Source: Pedomonas sp051304405
Lineage (GTDB): Bacteria; Pseudomonadota; Alphaproteobacteria; Sphingomonadales; Sphingomonadaceae
NCBI RefSeq assembly: GCF_051304405.1
Contig: NZ_JBPPGG010000003.1
Location: 339,088 to 403,087, forward strand
Direction: 5' to 3'
Length of the DNA stretch: 64,000 nt
Position numbers and translations under genes: made by a program
In this document: piece after piece, positions 1-9,568 of the stretch
Layout of the letters: each line of letters starts with the position of its first letter
Position numbering within the stretch: position 1 is the stretch's first letter
The notes under the pieces: generated by a model
What the model was told of the DNA's origin: nothing
Seen by the model: the letters and a program-made list of their open reading frames with translations, nothing else
Database searches by the model: none

Positions 1-1190
1 GGTTCTGGGATCCATTAAAAGTCGCTCAGAATGCCGATTTGACCGAGCCTTCTAAAGCGTCAATGGCAATGAGATTAGCCGCCTTCGATTGCACAGAGGC
101 CTGGTCTACAGTTCATCCTAAGCCATTGATAAGTCTGTCTGGGGGGTTCGACTCTTCACTCGTGGTTGGCTTGACTTCTAGATTCTTAAATCCATCTAAC
201 ATTTGCTGTGTCACTTGGTTCAATAATTCACCACTGCTCGATGAGCGAGCTTATGCACGTGCAACAACACGACAGTTTGGCGTTGAATTAATTGAATACA
301 AGCTGAGGTTAGAACAATTTTCTAATTATGATGCTTATGATAATATTGAATACTCGCCATTACCTTTTTCCTTGAACTATGACATGGAACGATCTCCATT
401 TTTGTCAAAGATATTAAAAGAAAGAGAATTATCTGCTGTTTATTATGGGAATGGCGGCGATGGGCTCTTTTTCAACCTTGCCAACAATCTTTCACTAATT
501 GATTATCTCCACCGTCGAGGTTGGAGACGGGAATTATTGTCAGTCGCACTTAGCTCAGCGCAAATTTCTCAAACATCCCTAATACGGTCTTTTTGGGCTG
601 CCCTAAGAGCCTGGGCCGGTTACTATTCCGACAATGATTCCCTCCCTCCAGAACATGGCTGGGGCCTTTGTCCCGAGATCGCCAACAGTTTCAGTCAGGA
701 AGAAGAGTTTCTCGCGCCATGGGAGCTGTCGCACCCATTGATCCCTCACGGCAAACGCACTCAGATTTGGGGGATCATGGGAGAATCCCTCTACATGAAT
801 CTAATCAAAGGCGTAACGCCGCTTCCAGTGGTCGATCTCTTTTTAGCGCAACCGCTAGTCGAAGTTAGCTTAAGGATACCGACCTATGTCTTGCAATATA
901 ATGGTCGCGAGCGCGGCCTTGCACGCCAAGCATTTAAAGATTGCCTAACACCTGAAGTTCGACTCCGCCGGTTCAAGAGCCATTTGACGGATTACCTAAA
1001 CGAATATATTCGTGCTCGATCACCGGTGTTGAAGGAATATCTCCTGGACGGGCTACTGGCTCAAAAGGGGTTATTGAATAGAACGAAAATCGAAGGGTTC
1101 TTCGCCGAGCCAGCTGCGGCCTCCGAGTACCACTTTGTCCGGATAGGGCAGCTTGTTGACACGGAGGCCTGGGCTCGAAGATGGAGTTAA
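1..1190 (+). CDS. Lasso peptide cyclase (asparagine synthetase-like, C protein), 5'-truncated by window edge
   Basis: Asparagine-synthetase-like ATP-dependent cyclase that would adenylate the Asp or Glu side chain of a lasso precursor and close the macrolactam ring. The reading frame is open from base 3 (FWDPLKVAQN), so the gene starts outside the window; a TTG at 39 is only an internal codon. A PP-loop nucleotide-binding motif SGGFDSS lies about 35 codons after it, and LDERAYA follows, as in this family. The N-terminal glutaminase-like part is mostly missing from view. Its stop overlaps the stop of the convergent isopeptidase gene by 4 bp (1187-1190). The region is AT-rich compared with the sequence right of 7.2 kb. 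Assignment to lasso biosynthesis rather than a generic asparagine synthetase rests on the neighbouring isopeptidase and receptor. Confidence 0.82.
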   Translation, partial: FWDPLKVAQNADLTEPSKASMAMRLAAFDCTEAWSTVHPKPLISLSGGFDSSLVVGLTSRFLNPSNICCVTWFNNSPLLDERAYARATTRQFGVELIEYKLRLEQFSNYDAYDNIEYSPLPFSLNYDMERSPFLSKILKERELSAVYYGNGGDGLFFNLANNLSLIDYLHRRGWRRELLSVALSSAQISQTSLIRSFWAALRAWAGYYSDNDSLPPEHGWGLCPEIANSFSQEEEFLAPWELSHPLIPHGKRTQIWGIMGESLYMNLIKGVTPLPVVDLFLAQPLVEVSLRIPTYVLQYNGRERGLARQAFKDCLTPEVRLRRFKSHLTDYLNEYIRARSPVLKEYLLDGLLAQKGLLNRTKIEGFFAEPAAASEYHFVRIGQLVDTEAWARRWS

Positions 1191-3604
1191 TTAGAAACTC
1201 GCTGCTCGTACTTGTCATCCAATTCGTTATTGCAGGTCATGTGGCTCATTGGCGTATAGGGGCGAACCGACGGGTTCATCGCAGCAAGCTTTCTCTTCAG
1301 GTCCATCCACCGCCTGTATTGGTCAGCCTTTGCCGTATCGTCGACAGTACGATTATTGAGCCAAAAATCGAACCAGTCCACATTTGCCTCTTGGGATTGA
1401 AAGACTGCATCAGGATGCTGGGAGGGATGCTTTCCCGTTGTGTATATCACATATTCGACAGGAGCATTTAAACGTCGCAAACCAGCGAAAATATCCCACC
1501 ATCCACTTGGCATCCCATGGTGATCCTCGATCCGAACTGGTGTTCTCAATCTATCAATGTTGTGAAGTGGGCTCCGCTCTACCCAAGCTTGAACCGTCTC
1601 ACCCCAAGGTTGGGCACCGCAGTAGAGAAGTTCGATCTCTTTCATACCCATACCGGGGCTTCCATAAAGATACGCATAACCCATCTCGGATTGGCTAAAC
1701 GCGTCAACAATTGTCACCGCAGCAGGCACGAAATCCGGGAAAAGCGCCATGTTAAATACTAACGACCCAGTCGCGCTATACCCAATGAGCCCTACCTTCG
1801 AGATGTCGATCTTGCCTTGATCATATAACAACTTTACCCCAGCAGAAATACCGGCGGCAGTACCCGAATGCTCGTCACTATATGCATCAAATTTCTCGTC
1901 TGGAATATTAAGAACGAACATACCCTTATTGGCCAGCGCCTGGCCAGCATAAGGTGCAGTCAGATTCGGTGGTCCGTCAAAGACATAATGCCCCGGATCG
2001 AAGCCATGGGTTTGAACCACAATTGGATATCGCCTTCCCGGACGATAATTGGTTGGATAAATAAGGCTCCCTTGCCAGGTTTTTCCATTTGCATCTGTCC
2101 ACTGCATTAGCTCAACGGCGCCAAAAAGTTTTCCCTTGAACTCCGGGTTTAGCTCAAAGAAAATTTTTATCTGGCCAGTGATCAGATCTTTTACATACAG
2201 ATTTGGTTGGCTTCGATATGATTCGCCCGTAGTGATATAAACTCTGTAATGAGGGATTTCGAGACGGCAGTGTTCATTAACACTATTCAGATCAATTGGC
2301 TGGTACTGGTTGCAGCGTGCAACTACTGAGGCTGTCACGTTCCGCCGATTATCAGGCTTCGAATCGTTCACGACTTTCCATGACGCTCGGTCGTTATATT
2401 GAAAAAAGTCTTTTACGTAGAAACGGTCACGATCGACCCCGATGTTAACTACAACCCCCCGGTCGTAGCGATCTGTTCCTGAGACGGAATGACTGATAAA
2501 TCGATGTTCAGCATTACTCTCAACATTAGTCGATAGAACATCGCTAATGATGCTATCACCTAGTAAGATCGAGTTGTCCGTTAACCAACGAGGAGTCTCG
2601 GGCTCAGACGTTCTATCGATGGGAAATTTTTTCAACTCATAATAATTTCCATTCTCCAAATCAACTACCGCATAGTGTGTTTTGATTGCAAATTTTTTTC
2701 CGACATTTTCATCGTAATCTTCATAGAATTTATCTTTTAATGGCCCATCAATTTTTCCCGGCGTGTACATATCCGAGTAAATGGGTGCGAGTGCCTTAGC
2801 GCCATCCGGCGAAATAACAAAATCATCAAAAGGCAGAGATACAGGGAAATCTTTTATTATAAGAGACTCTAATCTATTTTTATTTATTCTTACACGATAG
2901 ATATTGGAAAAGTAAAGAGGAAAATTCGACTTAATTTTATTCTGATAGTAATTTGAACCGTCCGCCAAGCATTGGGAATTAAATATACCCTCTACACCAA
3001 CAATAAAACTAACTCTCTCACAGCTCCTATCCAGCTTGTAGGACTTTTCGAAAAAAATTATTTCACCTTTTTTTTCATTAATAAAATACTGAATCACCCC
3101 TCTCGAGCTATTCGTAAGCCGTGATATCTTTCCTGAAGCCAGCTCTATCGCATAAACTTGACCTCTCTCGTCGTTATCATGTCCGATAAATGTTAAAAAA
3201 CGTCCTTCATCAAAAAATTTTATTTCCTTGATTCCCGCGCTATGAAGCGCCGATGTGTCAGGATTATTTTGATTATAATATAATGAGATCCAAATACGCT
3301 CTTTCGGTGGCGAATTTTTTTTATTACGGACATAATCGACGATGTCAGGCACATGAAAAGAAATTAACTTAAATTTATAGGTTGATTTTTCCGGGAGCCC
3401 CGCGCCAACCACAACAAAAAGTTCTAAGCCATCAGGACTTAGGATAAAAGGCGTACGCGTATTCCAGGAATCCATATACACAACATCGTAAAGTCTATTT
3501 CGGGAAATACTATCTAATACAGTAAAGGGCGCATTTGCCTTAACACCGCCAACCAGAAATAGAAAATTAAGTATTAATAAAGTAGTTATTGTTTTATTTA
3601 TCAT
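1187..3604 (-). CDS. Lasso peptide isopeptidase (prolyl-oligopeptidase-like, S9 family)
   Basis: An 805-aa serine hydrolase resembling the AtxE isopeptidases, which linearise lasso peptides by cutting the macrolactam. The chosen ATG at 3604 begins a signal peptide (MINKTITTLLILNFLFLVGG), so the enzyme is probably periplasmic; the frame stays open to 3751 but that extension would bury the signal peptide. The N-terminal two thirds look like a beta-propeller with SPDG-type repeats. The C-terminal alpha/beta-hydrolase has GYSATG with Ser at about residue 610. E693-D694 lies 83 residues later and H726/H730 follows. The Ser-Glu spacing matches the unusual Ser-Glu-His triad I recall for AtxE2. It lies 76 bp downstream of the TBDR gene on the same strand. 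At 805 aa it seems somewhat long for the family. Confidence 0.82.
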   Translation of the reverse strand: MINKTITTLLILNFLFLVGGVKANAPFTVLDSISRNRLYDVVYMDSWNTRTPFILSPDGLELFVVVGAGLPEKSTYKFKLISFHVPDIVDYVRNKKNSPPKERIWISLYYNQNNPDTSALHSAGIKEIKFFDEGRFLTFIGHDNDERGQVYAIELASGKISRLTNSSRGVIQYFINEKKGEIIFFEKSYKLDRSCERVSFIVGVEGIFNSQCLADGSNYYQNKIKSNFPLYFSNIYRVRINKNRLESLIIKDFPVSLPFDDFVISPDGAKALAPIYSDMYTPGKIDGPLKDKFYEDYDENVGKKFAIKTHYAVVDLENGNYYELKKFPIDRTSEPETPRWLTDNSILLGDSIISDVLSTNVESNAEHRFISHSVSGTDRYDRGVVVNIGVDRDRFYVKDFFQYNDRASWKVVNDSKPDNRRNVTASVVARCNQYQPIDLNSVNEHCRLEIPHYRVYITTGESYRSQPNLYVKDLITGQIKIFFELNPEFKGKLFGAVELMQWTDANGKTWQGSLIYPTNYRPGRRYPIVVQTHGFDPGHYVFDGPPNLTAPYAGQALANKGMFVLNIPDEKFDAYSDEHSGTAAGISAGVKLLYDQGKIDISKVGLIGYSATGSLVFNMALFPDFVPAAVTIVDAFSQSEMGYAYLYGSPGMGMKEIELLYCGAQPWGETVQAWVERSPLHNIDRLRTPVRIEDHHGMPSGWWDIFAGLRRLNAPVEYVIYTTGKHPSQHPDAVFQSQEANVDWFDFWLNNRTVDDTAKADQYRRWMDLKRKLAAMNPSVRPYTPMSHMTCNNELDDKYEQRVSN

Positions 3605-3680
3605 ATCTGGATAATCCAGTTTTAAACTGCCTTTCAAATGAAATGAAAATATTTCCTTCCTTCTTAATACTAATACTATT

Positions 3681-6518
3681 TTACCAAGAAATGCGAATCT
3701 CTGCTGCAATAAATCGTCCCAATGGGTCAACGTTGTTTGGATCGTATCCAATACCTAATGGATTATCTGCAAAGGGTGGATTATTTGCAAAGACATTTAA
3801 TGCGCTCAATGATAGGCTCATCGCTGGTAATTTCTGTTTCGAAAGAATATCATTTATGTTTATTAATAGATTGAAATCCATAGTGGTATAGGATCGTATT
3901 TTATCCTGCCGATTTGAGACATCGTTTCGATAAGAATCCGTATAATTTAGCGTGACGGTAGCGGTCAGGGCATTCCAGCTATTCGACAAATATGCACGGG
4001 CTCGAAAGTCCACGGGCTGACCCAGTCGGTCAACAGCATCAAATCGGGGAGCTGTATCTGTTGATTGCCGAATATGATCAATGAGATAGGTTGCGGAGGC
4101 CCCAAGAGAAAGGTGTCCAAACGAAGAATTAATGGAAAAATCTACCGAAAAATCCAGGCCACGCACAATATTTTTTGCAATGTTCTTTTTTCGAAAATCT
4201 AGAATTGCGCCTACAATACTTGGTACACACTCAGCAGGATTACCCAAGAAATTAGAATCCGCACAGAGGTCATTTAAAATGGTACTACTTGGGAATCTTT
4301 GAATAAGGCTTTGATATTCCTCCTCATTAAATAAAACTGTCGCCAGAGAATCTGGTTGAACTATTCTGTCTTTGAAAACTGTCTTAAAATAGGTTATTCT
4401 ACCTGAAAGGCCAGGAATCAAGGTTGGCTCGAGAGTAATGCCTGCTGTCCATGTCTCTGCCGTTTCGTGAGTCATTTCAGGGTCATTGCCGAATAAAACA
4501 AGCGTTGCGGTCTGACCAGTAGCTGAACTTGGATCGGGGAGTCTGGTGATCATGGAGTAATTGCCGGTAATTACCCGTTCCCGCAAGTGTGGCGCCCGGA
4601 ACGAAGTTCCATAAGTCGCATTAAGTGAGAAATGGCGGATTGGGCGCCATCTCATTCCAATTTTTGGGTTCGTTGTACTACCTTCTTCGTCGTACTTTTC
4701 GTATCGTCCAGCCAGTGAAAGATCCAAGGAATAAACCAAGGGAGTGTCAACTTCGGGTGCAACCAAAGGGACGAAAAGCTCCCCAAAAATAGAATACACC
4801 TTCCGACTGAGGGAACTTTCAGAAGAGAGTTCCCCGTTTTCGCTAAAGGTGGATGAGAAACTTTCCGAGCGATAATCAGCGCCAATAGCCGCAAATACTT
4901 GGTGTCCATTCACGGAAAAGACAGGGCCATCTAATTTAGAATTTATTGTCGTTATTTTTGAATTTGGCTTTTCGGCGTATTTGGACCAGAGTTTCGCAAT
5001 AGTATTTTGATTATTTACTTTTCCGTCTCCAAACGGATTAAACGCTGTTTCTGGGTTGGGGTCCGCGAGAGCTTCAAACAGTGCAGCAAAATTTGGGCTG
5101 AATGAAATAAAGCGGGACTTCTCCTGGCCGTAATTTATGTAGGTCTCCCACCTCCAGCTGGCCAGTGCTAGTCTTACACCGGCAGTGGCACTTCCCGTTC
5201 GCAGCCGTCCGTGTCCGGTCATCTGCCCCAACTCCGGCTCCAATGAATATGCTATCATCAGAGGCGCATCGCCAAACGGGTTGATGTAGAATGGGTTTGT
5301 GCTCGGCACAATCAGCGTGGTTCCCGGCGCAGTGACGATGTTATCATTTTTCCTTTCTGAATACCTGAGTTCCGCAAATAGATCCAGATTTTCGAGGACA
5401 CGGAGTTCTAATGCCGAAAAAAGGCTGTGCCGTTTTTGCTTGGGCAGGATATCAACATTACTTAGATTATCGCCATAATTAATTTGCCCAGGCAGAAGAT
5501 CTGCAACCGTAAGATTTCGACCGTCTTGGTTTTTAGGAATTGCAAAGGCCGGTTGACCGGTCATTGGATCAAGAATATTTCCTGGATTACCAAGATTCGA
5601 ACGGTAATCGGTTCCGCCAAATCGACGAAGATCTGACGTAGCGGCGTATGATCGATATTTATTTAAAAGATTGTCCCGTTTATAAAACTCATAACTTATG
5701 ATGAAATTTCCAGTCTCCCAATTTGTCCCGAAAGCCTGCGCTGCGCGATATTCATCCAGATTTCCTTTTGTCACTGTTCCGTAGCGGGCACGCGTCTCAA
5801 AACCTTCAAAATCTTTTCGCAGAATTATGTTGACGACACCGCCCACGGCGTCGGATCCGTAAAGCGCAGAAGCACCATCAGATAGCACTTCTACCCTCTC
5901 CACGGCGGCCTGAGGAATATTTGATATATCAACAAAATCCCCCTCAAGTCCCGATGAAGGCAAGCGCCTGCCGTTAATCAACACCAATGTGGCGTCAGCT
6001 CCCAGACCCCGAAGATTGACAGTCGTCCCATTGAAGGCATTTGAACTCAAAAGAGGTCCAGCGAACGCATCTTCGCTTCCCCCGCCGCCTTGAAAGTTTT
6101 GGGGAAGGGTCTGCAGAAAATCATGCACCGTTGCATATCCAGAGCGATCAATTGTCTGCTTGTCATAAACATCTAAAGCGGCGCCAGCAGGAGCAGCCCC
6201 CCTTATGTGCGAGCCAGTTACAGTTATTGGGTCAAGCTCAGCAGAATGGAGCTTCGTCCGAGCGCGATCGGTCGTATTGCTACTGGTATCAGGGGCTGCT
6301 GTTCCAGAATCTTGAACTTCCTTGGTTGGCTTACTTGGGTCCTCCATAGGGAGGGACCGGTCGTCTTGATCTCTATGTCCCCGCGCACTAACGGTTGCGG
6401 ATGGCTGCGAAGTCACTGCGCTTTGAGCGAGTGTCTCATGTTCATAAAGAAACCCAAGCCTGAGAATTGTCGTTGTAAAGAGAAATATTTTTGAAGTATT
6501 TATTTTTGTAAATATCAT
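3681..6518 (-). CDS. TonB-dependent receptor of the lasso peptide locus
   Basis: A 945-aa outer-membrane TonB-dependent receptor. After an N-terminal signal-like segment and a low-complexity linker, a plug domain starts around residue 95 (ELDPITVTGSHIRG) and contains TVNLRGLGADATLVLINGRR and SDGASALYGSDAVGGVVNII, both typical plug motifs. The rest is a beta-barrel ending in an aromatic residue (EIRISW). The start is supported by AAAGGAAT about 10 nt upstream. The isopeptidase gene follows on the same strand, an arrangement known from proteobacterial lasso clusters, where receptor and isopeptidase are thought to import and degrade the peptide. The ligand is therefore inferred to be the lasso peptide or its metal complex. 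It is longer than simple siderophore receptors. Confidence 0.85.
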   Translation of the reverse strand: MIFTKINTSKIFLFTTTILRLGFLYEHETLAQSAVTSQPSATVSARGHRDQDDRSLPMEDPSKPTKEVQDSGTAAPDTSSNTTDRARTKLHSAELDPITVTGSHIRGAAPAGAALDVYDKQTIDRSGYATVHDFLQTLPQNFQGGGGSEDAFAGPLLSSNAFNGTTVNLRGLGADATLVLINGRRLPSSGLEGDFVDISNIPQAAVERVEVLSDGASALYGSDAVGGVVNIILRKDFEGFETRARYGTVTKGNLDEYRAAQAFGTNWETGNFIISYEFYKRDNLLNKYRSYAATSDLRRFGGTDYRSNLGNPGNILDPMTGQPAFAIPKNQDGRNLTVADLLPGQINYGDNLSNVDILPKQKRHSLFSALELRVLENLDLFAELRYSERKNDNIVTAPGTTLIVPSTNPFYINPFGDAPLMIAYSLEPELGQMTGHGRLRTGSATAGVRLALASWRWETYINYGQEKSRFISFSPNFAALFEALADPNPETAFNPFGDGKVNNQNTIAKLWSKYAEKPNSKITTINSKLDGPVFSVNGHQVFAAIGADYRSESFSSTFSENGELSSESSLSRKVYSIFGELFVPLVAPEVDTPLVYSLDLSLAGRYEKYDEEGSTTNPKIGMRWRPIRHFSLNATYGTSFRAPHLRERVITGNYSMITRLPDPSSATGQTATLVLFGNDPEMTHETAETWTAGITLEPTLIPGLSGRITYFKTVFKDRIVQPDSLATVLFNEEEYQSLIQRFPSSTILNDLCADSNFLGNPAECVPSIVGAILDFRKKNIAKNIVRGLDFSVDFSINSSFGHLSLGASATYLIDHIRQSTDTAPRFDAVDRLGQPVDFRARAYLSNSWNALTATVTLNYTDSYRNDVSNRQDKIRSYTTMDFNLLININDILSKQKLPAMSLSLSALNVFANNPPFADNPLGIGYDPNNVDPLGRFIAAEIRISW

Positions 6519-7157
6519 TTACATGATTCCTTTTTTATTCTTATTGGGGGCCATTAGACTTTATTAGACCCCAATTAAATGATGCAATATCTACAGATAC
6601 CTTAATTGGGTTAATATAAAACTACGCCCCCTTCGATTAATCTGAGGAAACATTATTTTTTGAGAGAAAAAGGTGCCCTCACTGAAAATAAAGCAATTCA
6701 AGCCACAATTATTAGGCAACGTCGACTGGTGATTCCGCAGGATAATTGACATACACCCAATCGACCCTGAGGGCCGGCAGCCTACAAATATAATATTAGG
6801 ACGATAAGAATTAAAACAAACATGAATTATAGATCAATGTCTTACAATGCACTGGAGGGATAGGCCAATTATGAATATACCTACATAAAAACGTCAATAC
6901 CAAAAATTAAACAATAATCCGAAATTAAAATAACAAAATCACATTACATAAATTAATTGATTTGAAGATGAAAATATTCACCCCTCCCATTGCACTAGAA
7001 TTTATTTAAGAGACATTTGATCGACTGGCAGCCCTTGTAATTTACTCCGCCATTGGATAATATTAATCACGAACACCTATCCGAAGCGCTAATTAAATGA
7101 CGTTTTACATGACCTTATCTAAGAATCAATTTACATCAATTGAATTGAAAAACCGAT
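6519..7157. other. AT-rich intergenic region with no convincing gene
   Basis: This 639-bp stretch separates the lasso TBDR from the mrr gene. It is strongly AT-rich. Next to the TBDR start is an imperfect inverted repeat at 6543-6577 with arms ATTGGGG and CCCCAAT. A 53-codon minus-strand frame starts with ATG at about 6750 and ends near 6591, but it resembles no known lasso precursor (no Thr at -2 before a Gly with Asp or Glu at ring position 7-9) and has no good ribosome binding site. I see no RNA gene here. The sharp drop in AT content at the right end suggests a boundary between DNAs of different origin. Confidence 0.5.
6868..6897 (-). promoter_or_regulatory. Possible sigma70-type promoter reading toward the TBDR gene
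   Basis: On the minus strand TTGACG (6897-6892) is followed after 18 bp by CATAAT (6873-6868), a fair match to the -35 and -10 consensus. It lies about 350 bp before the TBDR start, so it would give a long leader. In AT-rich DNA such matches arise easily by chance. Confidence 0.3.
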
Positions 7158-8114
7158 CTATTCCGCGAAGAACCCTTCATCGATGGATTTGATCTCCACT
7201 ACGTCGCGGACGATAACGCCGACGTTGTGGCGGATCATCAGGCCCGCAAGCCGGTCGCCATCCACAAGCACCACATGCAGGTTTGCATTACGGGCGCTAT
7301 CTTCCGCTTCCCGCGTGAAGGTAGAGGCGGTGACGAACAGCCCCTTGTTGGCGCGGCGGATGTTCAGCGCGCCGATGAAATCACGAATCTGGCTGGCCCC
7401 AACCGTATTGCCGTCCTTGTAGCGTTTGGCCTGAATGTAAACCCGGTCAAGGCCAAGGGCATCCTGATTGATCACGCCATCAATGCCGCCATCGCTGGAG
7501 CCGCCCAGCGCTTTCGCCATTTCTTCCTTGCCCAAGCCATACCCCATCTTCACCAGCAGGTGGATGATAAGGCTCTCGAAGTCCCCCGGTGGCATGGCGC
7601 GGATGCGCTCCAGCAGGTCGGCCTTCAGGCTGGCCTGCAGTTCGCGCTGTGCCTCGCCAATGCGCTCTTCGGGAGTGGCGGCGCTGACAATGAGGGTTTC
7701 TTCATGTGTGCGGCTTGCTGAGGCTGCTACAGGGAAGCTGTTGGAGCCGTTGTCCTGTACAAGCGAAGTGCCAGTGACCCAAGCAATGAACTCAGGGAAA
7801 CGTTTCAGGGTGCCGTTATCAATCCGCTGCGGATTTTCCGCCAGCAAGGCGCGGCCACGTTCCGTGATCTGCTGATGGCCGCGTTTGGGCAGTTCAATCA
7901 GCCCTGCTCGGGTCAGGTATGTCTTCGCCCAATGCAGGCGGTTGTGAAACAGGCTCTGGCGGCCGCTCGGCAGCCGCTCGGCCAAGTCATCTTCGGTCAT
8001 ACCGAACTCAGCCGCAATGGCATCCGCAATGTCCCCGATCCGCACCGGCGCGCTCGCGAGCGCGACGTGGCGCAGCACAGGTAGCATCAGTGTTTGGTAG
8101 TCGGGAACTGCCAT
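7158..8114 (-). CDS. mrr: Mrr-family restriction endonuclease
   Basis: A 318-aa protein with an N-terminal winged-helix Mrr_N domain (about residues 5-95) and a C-terminal Mrr catalytic domain (about 170-318). The PD-(D/E)XK-type core is visible as GGIDG (D212) followed by QAK (Q228, K230), the Q variant usual for Mrr. A conserved FE lies at about 179-180. Mrr enzymes cut DNA carrying foreign methylation. The ATG at 8114 lies 2 bp after the hsdM stop, so the gene closes the hsdR-hsdS-hsdM operon. The frame is open to 8249, but that extension is the shadow of hsdM. It may back up the type I system or restrict differently modified DNA. Confidence 0.88.
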   Translation of the reverse strand: MAVPDYQTLMLPVLRHVALASAPVRIGDIADAIAAEFGMTEDDLAERLPSGRQSLFHNRLHWAKTYLTRAGLIELPKRGHQQITERGRALLAENPQRIDNGTLKRFPEFIAWVTGTSLVQDNGSNSFPVAASASRTHEETLIVSAATPEERIGEAQRELQASLKADLLERIRAMPPGDFESLIIHLLVKMGYGLGKEEMAKALGGSSDGGIDGVINQDALGLDRVYIQAKRYKDGNTVGASQIRDFIGALNIRRANKGLFVTASTFTREAEDSARNANLHVVLVDGDRLAGLMIRHNVGVIVRDVVEIKSIDEGFFAE

Positions 8115-8116
8115 CC

Positions 8117-9568
8117 TCAAGCCTCCAGTTTCGCCGCCACGCTGCGGAATTTCTCCAACGCCAGTTCCAGACTGTCCACAATCTCGGCGGCGATTTCGGC
8201 GGGCGGCGGCAGGCTGTCCGGGTCGGTGGCGCTGTCGTCCTTCAGCCAAAAGATGTCGAGATTGAGCTTGTCGCGCTTCTCCAGCTCGGCATAGGTGAAC
8301 TTGCGGAAGCGCTCGGTCTCCTCCCGCTCATGCATCGTCGTGCGGGTCTTATAGCAGGAAACGAAGTCATCCAGGTCCGCCCGCCGCAACGGGCGCTCCT
8401 TCAGGGTGAAGCGCTGGTTGGTGCGAAGGTCGTAAACCCACAGCGCCTCGGTCGCCACCTGCTCGCCGCCGGGTGCCCTGTCGAAGAACAGCACGTTCGC
8501 CTTCACGCCCTGGCTGTAGAAAATGCCGGTGGGCAGGCGCAGCAGGGTGTGGAAGTTGAAGTCCTTCAGCAGTTTCCGGCGCAGGGTCTCGCCTGCCCCT
8601 CCCTCGAACAGCACGTTGTCGGGCATCACCACCGCCGCAGAGCCGCCCACGCGGAGGATAGACATGATGTGTTGCAGGAAGTTCAGCTGCTTGTTCCCCG
8701 TGGTGACCACGAAGTCGTCACGCACATATTCCTGCCGCTCGGTTTCAATGCCGCCTTCGCTGTTGACGATGCGGAAGGACTGCTTTTTGCCGAACGGCGG
8801 GTTGGCCAGCACCAGATCATAGTGCCTTTCATCTTTATTCAGCAGCGCGTCGGCCTGTTTGACGAGAGGTTTGTCTCCGCCAAGACCGTGCAGGTAGAGG
8901 TTCATGGCGCACAGGCGCACCACCTCGGCCACGATGTCAGTGCCGAAGAAGCTCTCTTCCCGCATCTTCCTGGACATCTTGATGTCCTGAGCGGTCGCAT
9001 GCTTGCACATGTGTTCATAGGCAGCCAGCAGGAAGCCGCCGGTGCCAACGGCCGGATCACACACGGTCTCGCCCGGCTGCGGGTCCACCACGTCCACAAT
9101 GGCCTGAATGACCGGGCGCGGCGTAAAGTACTGGCCCGCGCCGGATTTCACCTCGGCGGCGTTGCGCTCCAGCAGGCCTTCGTAAATGGCCCCCTTCACG
9201 TCCACGTTCACACCCATCCAGGTCTCACCGTCGATGAGGGTGACGAGGCGTTGCAGCTTGGCGGGGTCGTTGATCTTGCTTTCCGCCTTCAGGAACAGCG
9301 TGCCGATCAGACCCCCTTTGCGGGAGAGCTTGCTGAGGATCTCTTTGTAATGCGCTTCCAGCGCTTCGCCGGTGAGGCGGCGCAGGGAGTCCCACCGGCA
9401 CTCCTCCGGCAGCATGGACGGCTCGCCCAGATGCTTGGTGCGCTCCTCATCCATCTTGAGGAAGAGCAGGAAGCTGATCTGACCCAGATAATCGCCGTAG
9501 GAGACGCCGTCATCCCGCAGCACATGGGCATAGTTCCAGACCTTACCAACGAGTGTCTGTGCGTTCAT
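8117..9568 (-). CDS. hsdM: Type I restriction-modification DNA N6-adenine methyltransferase, M subunit
   Basis: A 483-aa HsdM. It starts with an N-terminal HsdM helical bundle (about 1-140). The methyltransferase fold then shows the SAM motif DPAVGTGGF at 171-179 and the catalytic NPPF at 256-259. It methylates adenine at the sites recognised by HsdS and forms the core of the restriction complex. Its ATG overlaps the hsdS stop by 4 bp (9565-9568), indicating translational coupling, and mrr follows 2 bp after its stop. Length and motif spacing look intact. Confidence 0.94.
   Translation of the reverse strand: MNAQTLVGKVWNYAHVLRDDGVSYGDYLGQISFLLFLKMDEERTKHLGEPSMLPEECRWDSLRRLTGEALEAHYKEILSKLSRKGGLIGTLFLKAESKINDPAKLQRLVTLIDGETWMGVNVDVKGAIYEGLLERNAAEVKSGAGQYFTPRPVIQAIVDVVDPQPGETVCDPAVGTGGFLLAAYEHMCKHATAQDIKMSRKMREESFFGTDIVAEVVRLCAMNLYLHGLGGDKPLVKQADALLNKDERHYDLVLANPPFGKKQSFRIVNSEGGIETERQEYVRDDFVVTTGNKQLNFLQHIMSILRVGGSAAVVMPDNVLFEGGAGETLRRKLLKDFNFHTLLRLPTGIFYSQGVKANVLFFDRAPGGEQVATEALWVYDLRTNQRFTLKERPLRRADLDDFVSCYKTRTTMHEREETERFRKFTYAELEKRDKLNLDIFWLKDDSATDPDSLPPPAEIAAEIVDSLELALEKFRSVAAKLEA

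Noticed and set aside
6670..6735. A 19-codon GTG frame (VPSLKIKQFKPQLLGNVDW) resembling a lasso leader
   Set aside because: It stops before any core peptide, has no ribosome binding site and no Thr at the -2 position.
6591..6752. A 53-codon minus-strand frame upstream of the TBDR as a lasso precursor
   Set aside because: No leader-core pattern and no Asp or Glu at a suitable ring position after a Thr-x-Gly; composition looks random.
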